Assembly (NCBI GenBank): GCA_964415365.1
Contig: CAYPYW010000040.1
Coordinates: forward strand, 1-15,792
Reading direction: 5' to 3'
Origin: Hydromicrobium sp964415365
GTDB taxonomy: Bacteria > Actinomycetota > Humimicrobiia > Humimicrobiales > Humimicrobiaceae
Length of the DNA: 15,792 bases
In this document: piece after piece, positions 7,611-13,825 of the stretch
Layout of the letters: each line of letters begins with the position of its first letter
Position numbering within the stretch: position 1 is the stretch's first letter
The notes under the pieces: model-generated
Databases searched by the model: none
Told to the model about the DNA's origin: nothing
What the model saw: only the letters and a program-made list of their open reading frames with translations
Translations under genes and position numbers: made by a program

Positions 7611-7655
7611 CAAATACTCTATCCCATTATTTTAAATAATGGGATAGAGTATTTG
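7611..7655. terminator. Perfect 21-bp hairpin after the binding-protein gene
   Basis: The arms 7611-7631 and 7635-7655 are fully complementary with a 3-nt loop (TTA), beginning 9 bp after the stop codon. The stem is AT-rich with a GGGATAGAG core, and no long T tract follows (ATTAATAC). It is therefore more likely an mRNA 3'-stabilising or attenuating stem, as is common after binding-protein genes, than a strong Rho-independent terminator. Confidence 0.7.
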
Positions 7656-7662
7656 ATTAATA

Positions 7663-7881
7663 CAGAAAGGAAAATTAGTTGAAAAAATTTGATTAGATTT
7701 TTATGATACAAAATTTGATAAATCTCCGTATAATAGGGATCTTAAATATTATGCTAAAATAAATTTTATGGAGATAAAAAAATTATTTAATCTTTGATAT
7801 AATAATTATTTTATTGAAGGAAAGTTGGAATTTATTAAAGAAAAAGAATGTATAAATTTAAAAGTAGAAATTATTATTTAA
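7663..7881 (+). pseudogene. Possible small gene remnant, unrecognised
   Basis: One forward frame runs 72 codons with only two stops (7690 and 7795) in very AT-rich DNA where stops should be far more frequent. The stretch around 7696-7770 reads FYDTKFDKSPYNRDLKYYAK, with a protein-like mix of residues, and YFIEGKLEFIKEKE follows. I do not recognise a family. It could be the eroded end of a gene lost between the binding protein and the dehydrogenase, or chance. The rest of the gap (7882-8009) shows only the Shine-Dalgarno of the next gene. Confidence 0.25.
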
Positions 7882-8009
7882 AATATATTAAAAACATTAA
7901 TTTTATATGAAAGAAGTCTAAGGAACCCCATTTTCGTTTTCTTGGTTAATTTAAGAGAAATGAGAAATATAAATTCTTTAGTGCTAATAGGTTAGGAAAG
8001 GAGAATGAT

Positions 8010-9026
8010 TTGTTAAATATAGAGACTTTTTTTAATACATCTTATGGAAGGAATCTTGCCGAAGAACTTAATATAATTGCGCCATCACCATATTTGGTAG
8101 TAACAGATGAAAATCTATTGCGATTAATTGAGAATACTTTAGTAAATAATCAAAATCATATTTATTTAACCAAGTCAATGGATCTTGATATATTAACACA
8201 AGATGAAAAATCATTACCAGATATTGAATGTGTAATTGGAGTTGGAGGTGGTGTTGCTCATGATATTGCTAAGTTTTTTGCATGGAAAAGAAATTTAAGA
8301 CTTTTCCAATTGCCAACAAGTATTGCTACAGCTGCTGTTTTTAGTCATAGAGTAGGTGTTAGAGAAAAAGGATTAGTTAAGTATATTGGTTGGACAGTAC
8401 CAGAAGTTATATATGTTGATTATGATTTAATACGAACTGCTCCCGTTCATATTAATAGAGCAGGAATTGGAGATATTTTTAGTATGCACGATGCCCTTTA
8501 TGATTGGAAATATTCAGCCTTAAGAGAAACTGAAAAAAGATGGCCCTGGGATGAAGAAATTGCATTTGCAGCTAGAGAAAAACTTTTAGAGGTAAGAAAT
8601 AATACAATTGAAGTAAATAAAGTTTCAGATTCTGGTATTAGGCTTGTAATGGAGACATATAGATGGGAATGTGCTGTCTATCATGGCAATGGTTGGAATT
8701 GTCGTTTTTTAGAAGGAGCAGATCATTTTTTTTATTATGCCCTAGAGTACATAACAGGTAAAAAATTCATTCATGGAGAACCGGTATGTTTGGGAATAAT
8801 TCTTATGTCATTTTTAACAGATAATGATCCTGAAGGTATACTAAAAGATATAAAAAATGTAGGTGTAAGAATTCATCCGGATAATTGGGGTGTAAGCAAA
8901 GAAAATGTAATTGAAGCTTTTCTTATTGCGTCAGATCATTCGAAAAAATTGGGTTACTGGTCAACAATTTTGGATGAAAAAAAACCATCAAAATCTTTTG
9001 TTGAAAATGTTTTAAAAAGAATATAA
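8010..9026 (+). CDS. AraM/glycerol-1-phosphate-dehydrogenase-like iron-type dehydrogenase
   Basis: This 338-residue NAD(P)-dependent dehydrogenase belongs to the glycerol-1-phosphate dehydrogenase/dehydroquinate-synthase superfamily. GVGGGVAHDIAKF (77-89) is the dinucleotide-binding loop and LPTSIATAA (101-109) follows as in the family. The probable metal ligands are Asp155 (GIGDIFSMHDA), His239 (EGADHFFYYALE) and His255 (HGEPV), all in place, so it should be active. Bacterial AraM, a relative in the Bacillus arabinose operon, makes glycerol-1-phosphate from dihydroxyacetone phosphate. Here the true substrate may instead be a sugar-phosphate intermediate. The TTG start at 8010 is supported by AGGAAAGGAG (7994-8003) 6 nt upstream; no in-frame ATG fits better. 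It is separated from the binding protein by the hairpin and about 350 bp, so it may have its own promoter. Confidence 0.8.
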   Translation: MLNIETFFNTSYGRNLAEELNIIAPSPYLVVTDENLLRLIENTLVNNQNHIYLTKSMDLDILTQDEKSLPDIECVIGVGGGVAHDIAKFFAWKRNLRLFQLPTSIATAAVFSHRVGVREKGLVKYIGWTVPEVIYVDYDLIRTAPVHINRAGIGDIFSMHDALYDWKYSALRETEKRWPWDEEIAFAAREKLLEVRNNTIEVNKVSDSGIRLVMETYRWECAVYHGNGWNCRFLEGADHFFYYALEYITGKKFIHGEPVCLGIILMSFLTDNDPEGILKDIKNVGVRIHPDNWGVSKENVIEAFLIASDHSKKLGYWSTILDEKKPSKSFVENVLKRI

Positions 9027-9243
9027 ATTATTTAGTTTTACCGTTCATCAATCTTTAGTCCAGGTTTTAAGATAGTATCAAGGCTAGATTATTAATATTT
9101 AGCTTATGCCAGCTTTTAGTGGGGGAAGTTAGGGAATATGGAAATGGAATAGAGATTGAAGGATAGTTTTAATTAGATGTAACAAATATTAGTATTGTGA
9201 CTTTTACACTGCTGTCTTGAAGCGGGGTAAAAGGATTAAAAAA

Positions 9244-9987
9244 ATGAAAGATGAAATAAAAAAAGATAGTCCAAATCCGATATACAAGCAGCTAAAGAAT
9301 ATAATAATTAAAGACATTAAATCAAGATCCTTAAAACCTGATACTAAAATATATTCCGAAAGGACATATTCAAAAAATTTTGGAATAAGCAGGATAACTG
9401 TCAGGCAAGCAATTAACGAGTTAGTGCATGAGAAACAACTAATAAGAATAGTTGGAAAGGGTACATTCATTACCAGCCCTGACAGAAGTACTGAATTCAC
9501 CCAATTGATCAGTTTTACCGATGACATGAAAAAAAGGGGGCTCAACTCAAAAAGTAAGATCATAGAATTTAAGTTGGATGAACCAGATAGAAAAATAAGT
9601 GAAATATTGCAGATCAGCAGCAAGGAAAAGGTATTTAATTTAAAGAGGATAAGATTTGGTGATGGAAAACCAATGGCAATTCAGGAAAGTTATATAATCT
9701 CGAAATATTGTACTGGTCTATTAGATTATGACTTTTCAAAGGAATCTCTATATAGAGTGCTGCGAAATGATTTCAATTTGAAACTATCCTATGCGAGCAA
9801 TATTTTAAAGACAAGAATTTCAAAAAAAGAGGAATCGGATATTTTTAAACTCAAAAATAAAATTTCTGTTTTTATTCTGGAATATATATCTTTTCTTAAA
9901 AATGGAAGACCTATTGAATGCGGTACATCAATATACAGGGGAGATAAATATACTTTCTATAATATTGCCGTTGAAGCAGAGAATTGA
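9244..9987 (+). CDS. GntR-family regulator, HutC subfamily (UTRA domain)
   Basis: This transcription regulator has 247 residues from the ATG at 9244. An N-terminal winged helix-turn-helix (about 11-78) contains PIYKQLK, the recognition part ISRITVRQAINEL (48-60) and the wing GKGTFI (71-76). A UTRA effector domain (about 84-240) follows, which in this subfamily usually senses a phosphosugar or amino-sugar phosphate. The frame extends upstream to a TTG at 9217, but AAAAGG at 9228-9233 lies inside that extension and sits 10 nt before the ATG, so 9244 is preferred. Its likely target is the TGGT-N4-ACCA site at 3005-3016 in the divergent promoter region. No copy of that site was seen upstream of this gene, so autoregulation is not evident. 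Confidence 0.9.
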   Translation: MKDEIKKDSPNPIYKQLKNIIIKDIKSRSLKPDTKIYSERTYSKNFGISRITVRQAINELVHEKQLIRIVGKGTFITSPDRSTEFTQLISFTDDMKKRGLNSKSKIIEFKLDEPDRKISEILQISSKEKVFNLKRIRFGDGKPMAIQESYIISKYCTGLLDYDFSKESLYRVLRNDFNLKLSYASNILKTRISKKEESDIFKLKNKISVFILEYISFLKNGRPIECGTSIYRGDKYTFYNIAVEAEN

Positions 9988-10042
9988 TGATATTTGCTAC
10001 TTTAATAATCTATAAGAAATATATAAAAATCTCTAAAATAAA

Positions 10043-10711
10043 ATGAAAATAAAAATTGGGGCATCATTAGCATGTGCAAATCAACTTAAACTTTTTGATG
10101 ATATAAGTATGTTAGTAAATTCTGGTGTTGATTTCCTTCATATAGATATAATGGATGGAGTATATGTTAATAACTACTGTTTTGGAACCCAGATATTTAG
10201 AGAAATTAAAGAACATTTCAAAAATATAGAAATTGAAACGCATCTTATGGTTATTGATCCCTATAAGAAAATAGATTTTTTTCCATCCGATTGTATCGAT
10301 AAAATATCATTTCACATTGAATCTTGCCCTAACCCTATTCAGACGATTTCAAAAATAAAAAGTATGGGGATGGAAAGTGGGATAGCAATCAATGCCGCAA
10401 CAAATGAAATATTAATTGATTATCTATATGATCACTTTGATTATATCCTGCTTATGGCTGTGGAGGCAGGATTTTCCGGACAGGATTTTATAGATTCGAT
10501 TTTTGGAAAAACAAAAAGAATAAGGCAGGAGCTTCAAAGAAGGAACATGGATAAGGATATCTATGTGGATGGACATATAGATAGAAATACGATTAAAACT
10601 CTCTATAAGGCAGGAGCAAATGCTTTTATCGGTGGTTCTTCTGGCCTATTTAAAAAAAACTCAAGTCTTAAATTAAATATCACAAGATTAAAAAAAAGTA
10701 TTTATATATAA
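10043..10711 (+). CDS. Ribulose-phosphate/allulose-6-phosphate 3-epimerase family enzyme
   Basis: This 222-residue TIM barrel is of the RPE family and epimerises C3 of a ketose phosphate. The metal-site residues are all present: His33 and Asp35 in HIDIMDGVYV, His67 in THLMV and Asp176 in YVDGHI. LLMAVEAGFSGQDFI (136-150) matches the family's LMxVxPGFxGQxFI, and the phosphate loop GGSSGLF (197-203) is intact. It may be a paralogue specialised for a six-carbon substrate (as AlsE is for allulose-6-phosphate), because it sits in a sugar cluster beside a HutC regulator, but the housekeeping role cannot be excluded. It lies 55 bp after the regulator and is probably co-transcribed. The ATG has no good Shine-Dalgarno, which suggests coupling or weak translation. 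Confidence 0.85.
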   Translation: MKIKIGASLACANQLKLFDDISMLVNSGVDFLHIDIMDGVYVNNYCFGTQIFREIKEHFKNIEIETHLMVIDPYKKIDFFPSDCIDKISFHIESCPNPIQTISKIKSMGMESGIAINAATNEILIDYLYDHFDYILLMAVEAGFSGQDFIDSIFGKTKRIRQELQRRNMDKDIYVDGHIDRNTIKTLYKAGANAFIGGSSGLFKKNSSLKLNITRLKKSIYI

Positions 10712-10862
10712 TAAATCTTTCAACTGAGTAGATCATAATATCTGATATAGTTAAGTTTACACTATAGATTTAGTAAAAGATATTATTAAATAAATTTATA
10801 TTAGAAAATGGTGTTGAAATAAAGATATAAAAATCTTAATAAAACATAATAAAGTATAAATT

Positions 10863-10997
10863 ATGAATTCAAAATAGTGAATTATAGAAGTATTAGAATG
10901 TAAAGTTCCAGATAGAGTTTCAATTGTTTTTGGGGCAATTCCTGGAACTATAATCTCTTAGATAGCATATGCTAAATTAAGAAAACTTAAGAAATAA
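10863..10997 (+). pseudogene. N-terminal remnant of a second URO-D methyltransferase
   Basis: From an ATG at 10863, one frame reads MNSK, two stops, then IIEVLECK, VPDRVSIVFGAIPGTIIS, a stop, and IAYAKLRKLKK before the final stop. This is the characteristic start of the same family as the intact gene at 861-1976, which begins MNSRERVKASLNHEKVDRVP. Three internal stops and loss of everything after about residue 44 leave it dead. It ends 33 bp before the corrinoid-protein gene, so an intact ancestor was probably its co-transcribed partner. The rest of the 10712-11030 gap is featureless A+T, apart from a weak possible promoter (TTGAAA 10814-10819, 17-bp spacer, TAATAA). Confidence 0.72.
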
Positions 10998-11030
10998 AAT
11001 AGGATAAAAAGTAATAAGGAAAGGTATATT

Positions 11031-11663
11031 ATGGCAAAATATCAAGATCTGGCAGACTCCATCATAAGAGGAGATAATGTAAAAAGTAAGGAAATAGCAC
11101 AAAAACTAGTAGATTGTGGAGTATCCGCAGTAGATATTTTAAATAATGGGCTTGTACCTGGTATGGATGTGGTTGGAAAGAATTTTAAAGCTAACGAGAT
11201 GTACATACCTGAGGTACTTATTGCTGCAAGAGCTATGCATGCTGCAATGGATGTTATAAAACCTCTTCTTACAGAGTCAGGCGCAGACACCAAAGGTAAA
11301 GTAATAATAGGTACGGTACAGGGAGACCTGCATGATATTGGTAAAAACCTTGTGGGTATGATGCTTGAGGGAGGAGGATATACTGTGATTGATCTGGGAG
11401 TGGATATTGCCCCGGAGAAGTTTATCCAGGAAATTAAAAAAAACGGTGTCAAGCTAATAGGACTATCAGCTCTTCTTACAACTACTATGCCAGGCATGAA
11501 AGATGTAATAGATGCCTTAAAGGCTGATAAGGATACCTCGGGTGTAAAGGTTATGGTAGGTGGAGCACCATTAACCCAGGAATATGCAGATTCTATTGGA
11601 GCGGATGGTTATGCCCCTGATGCTTCTAGTGCAGTTGATCTGGCTAATGAGCTTTTAAGTTAG
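11031..11663 (+). CDS. Corrinoid (B12-binding) methyl-carrier protein, MtaC/MtvC-like
   Basis: The 210-residue protein carries methyl groups on a bound cobamide between two methyltransferases. A four-helix cap domain (about 1-85, including GLVPGMDVVGKNF and EVLIAARAMHAAM) precedes a Rossmann-like B12 domain. The base-off/His-on signature is complete: Asp99-X-His101-X-X-Gly104 in GDLHDIGKNLV, SALLTTTM at 146-153, and GGAP at 177-180. His101 should ligate cobalt. Length is standard for free-standing corrinoid proteins. AGGAAAGG (11017-11024) gives a clear ribosome-binding site 6 nt before the ATG. Base composition looks less AT-rich than in its neighbours, as in strongly expressed or conserved genes. 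Upstream is a dead URO-D methyltransferase fragment. The nearest intact candidate partner is the URO-D gene at 861-1976. Confidence 0.93.
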   Translation: MAKYQDLADSIIRGDNVKSKEIAQKLVDCGVSAVDILNNGLVPGMDVVGKNFKANEMYIPEVLIAARAMHAAMDVIKPLLTESGADTKGKVIIGTVQGDLHDIGKNLVGMMLEGGGYTVIDLGVDIAPEKFIQEIKKNGVKLIGLSALLTTTMPGMKDVIDALKADKDTSGVKVMVGGAPLTQEYADSIGADGYAPDASSAVDLANELLS

Positions 11664-11822
11664 TTTAACTATTACCTTTAAATTTGTCACAGTTTCTTTG
11701 GGCTATTAAATGACAAATCTTGTGAATTGATAATAATGAGCAGTAATCTATTTTCGGATTTGACTATTTTTTGAGGGTCCCCAAAGGTTCACTACACTAG
11801 AATATTAAAATTATTAATTAAT

Positions 11823-12500
11823 TTATCTTCTACTGATGCAATTTTCCCTTGGACATAAGTCACAGGAGACTCTTGTCTTATCTATCTTATCAATAGGACC
11901 AAACCCATAAACTCCTGATATGGACTTGAATGGAACCATAAGATAACTTTTATTAAGTTCAACACCAATTTTGTTTCCGTCAATCAAGGCAAATATTTCT
12001 CTCTGTTCTTCAATTGTCCACTTGTATTGACCTGGTGAATACATACAAGTTGAAGCCCAGCCCTGTTTTCTCAGGCCATCTTTTTTAACAATCATTCCTA
12101 CATGTTCTACGAGAATTGTCAACAGTTCCGTTGTTATTGCATTCATTATTACTGTTGAAAGAATATCTCCGCTGTCGCTTTCATTTCTTATAATCTTATC
12201 TACCATGCCACCAAGGGTAGCTATAAAAATAGTTGAAGTTACAGATCCTTTAAGTATTTTTGAGATATTTGGTCCGTTAAAAACATTGCCGGTCTTAAAG
12301 TAAACAGAATTATCAATTACTTTTTCTATTTCAAAATTTGAATAAATTGCTTTTGGGCCAATACTATCAATACAGATTTCTCTTTTACCACTTAACAATT
12401 TTTCAAGTTGGGGATTTAACCTACCACCCATTAATTTTATTAGAAAATTCTTTCCTATTTCTTCAGGGATTTCCAGTTTTATATTTTCTGAAATTATCAT
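11823..12500 (-). CDS. Stand-alone MetH activation-domain-like protein
   Basis: This 225-residue protein resembles the C-terminal activation domain of cobalamin-dependent methionine synthase (PF02965), which binds S-adenosylmethionine and remethylates oxidised cobalamin. SPGQYKWTIEEQREIFALID (155-174) and SYLMVPFKSISGVYGFG (185-201) correspond to the family's PGY...E and MxPxxSVSGxYF blocks. The tail has a Cys cluster C213-X2-C216-X4-C221, which classic MetH lacks and which might hold a metal or iron-sulphur centre. Free versions occur in anaerobes with split MetH. It lies opposite and converges on the corrinoid-protein gene, so it may reactivate that protein, MetH or both. The start is 26 bp after the stop of the 401-residue gene upstream and has no clear Shine-Dalgarno. 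The 160-bp convergent gap shows no definite terminator. Confidence 0.8.
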   Translation of the reverse strand: MIISENIKLEIPEEIGKNFLIKLMGGRLNPQLEKLLSGKREICIDSIGPKAIYSNFEIEKVIDNSVYFKTGNVFNGPNISKILKGSVTSTIFIATLGGMVDKIIRNESDSGDILSTVIMNAITTELLTILVEHVGMIVKKDGLRKQGWASTCMYSPGQYKWTIEEQREIFALIDGNKIGVELNKSYLMVPFKSISGVYGFGPIDKIDKTRVSCDLCPRENCISRR

Positions 12501-12526
12501 GGTATCATTACTTAATCATATTTTTA

Positions 12527-13732
12527 TTAGCGATTTTTATAATAACTCTTCCTTTGTCTTTTTGCTTGTCTTTGTTTAAAACAATTGATATTTTCTTCTT
12601 TAGAACAGCTAACTTTATCGGATCTACCTCCAACAATTATATTTCCACAACTTTCGCAAAATCTTATATTCATATTTTCTGATATATCATTGTAAAACTG
12701 CCACCAGAAATAACCTAGCCAACTATATATTCTTTTTATTTTAATCCTATCAAAATATAACTGCTCAAATTTACTTAAACTAAAAAGTTCTTTTAAACTC
12801 GTTGCTTCAATACCATACCTATATTCAACATCTATAAGCATCGCATTTGTATTTTCTATAAGTCTTGGAAGAACAAATGCTTTTCCTATGGTAGTCTCTG
12901 CATTTCCAACAAATACATTTAACCAGTTAGTAGCTTTTAGGATAGCTTTTTGTTTTTCCGGTCCACCTTTTCCCATAAGCCTAATTAGATTTCTCATATG
13001 AGCATTGTGATACATTAAATCAATACTACCCCCATCGGGGAAAATAGAGTCAAACGGTTCAGGCCATTTTAGCCATACATTTATTGCTTTGCCTTCTGGT
13101 TTTTTTTCTGAAGAAACAACATTAACTATTTTGTCTTTTTTGTCAATATTATATTTAATTTTTTCAAATCTTAATTTTCCATAAAGTCTTTTACTTTCAA
13201 CTTCAGGAGATATAGTTTTTGGCGTATCGCTTTCTGGCGATGGCCACCTTGTATTAAATGTATGTTCATTTATTTTAACATCAGTAATTGGCACCATAGG
13301 TCCAGGGATTACTTTTATTTTTTTCCAGTCATAATGAGAAAATTTATTATCCTTAATAACAGGCATATTAATTTCTATAAATTCAGAACCTGGATATTGT
13401 TCTGGGTACGTTTCTAACCACTTTTTATACAAGCTTTCCTTGATTATATTTTTACCCCCTACATCAGTAAATGGAGGATAAATCCTATCTTGTTCATCAA
13501 TATGGTAAATTGAAAGCATATTTAGATTGTCTGATGGTATTGCTGCATTAATAAAAATAAAATTATCAATTGTGTCTTCCCACCTTATTACCTCTTTAAT
13601 ACCTGGTATAAGCCAAATTGTATCCTCGTTTTTCCACTCGTTATATGCCCTCTCAAGATCAAGATTAAATTCTCCGAATAGGCTCTTGTAAAATAGCGGG
13701 GACCAGATTTGTACTGGTAGTTTATTATGCAT
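12527..13732 (-). CDS. Unknown 401-residue protein with C-terminal CGNR-like zinc ribbon
   Basis: I do not recognise a full-length family. The N-terminal 300 residues are Trp- and Pro-rich with no membrane span or signal peptide. Residues 225-300 look like a compact domain (LMYHNAHMRNLIRLMGKGG, then KATNWLNVFVGN). The C-terminus has Cys359-X2-Cys362, Cys376 and Cys384, within RFCESCGNIIVGG and SCSKEENINCF. It ends in a basic tail, RQAKRQRKSYYKNR, much like the CGNR zinc fingers of some DNA-binding regulators. A nucleic-acid-binding role is therefore plausible. GAGG lies 4 nt before the ATG. It is divergent from the ParB-methyltransferase chimera across 93 bp and precedes the activation-domain gene by 26 bp. 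The mobile-element debris next door suggests it may be accessory DNA. Confidence 0.75.
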   Translation of the reverse strand: MHNKLPVQIWSPLFYKSLFGEFNLDLERAYNEWKNEDTIWLIPGIKEVIRWEDTIDNFIFINAAIPSDNLNMLSIYHIDEQDRIYPPFTDVGGKNIIKESLYKKWLETYPEQYPGSEFIEINMPVIKDNKFSHYDWKKIKVIPGPMVPITDVKINEHTFNTRWPSPESDTPKTISPEVESKRLYGKLRFEKIKYNIDKKDKIVNVVSSEKKPEGKAINVWLKWPEPFDSIFPDGGSIDLMYHNAHMRNLIRLMGKGGPEKQKAILKATNWLNVFVGNAETTIGKAFVLPRLIENTNAMLIDVEYRYGIEATSLKELFSLSKFEQLYFDRIKIKRIYSWLGYFWWQFYNDISENMNIRFCESCGNIIVGGRSDKVSCSKEENINCFKQRQAKRQRKSYYKNR

Positions 13733-13825
13733 AAAACCTCACAGTATATCTAACATGATAAGTAATTATTCTAATTATTATAAAGTATTTCCATAACAAT
13801 AGAAATAGTTAAAAGAAAAGACAAC

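Noticed and set aside
9126..9165. Frame reading EVREYGNGIEIEG as a gene remnant before the regulator
   Set aside because: It is only about 14 codons long and no neighbouring sequence extends it.
9217..9243. TTG at 9217 as the start of the GntR regulator
   Set aside because: The ribosome-binding AAAAGG lies inside this extension and is correctly spaced for the ATG at 9244; the added residues are not part of the family's N-terminus.
10712..11030. A cobalamin riboswitch ahead of the corrinoid-protein gene
   Set aside because: I could not see the conserved B12-box or a plausible multi-stem fold; the stretch is nearly pure A+T apart from the URO-D remnant.
11042..11497. A 151-codon open frame antisense to the corrinoid-protein gene
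   Set aside because: The sense strand encodes a complete family with all B12-binding motifs; the antisense frame is a composition shadow.
11682..11718. Inverted repeat ATTTGTCA / TGACAAAT as a terminator between convergent genes
   Set aside because: The stem is 8 bp with a 21-nt loop and no following T run; it is too weak to call.
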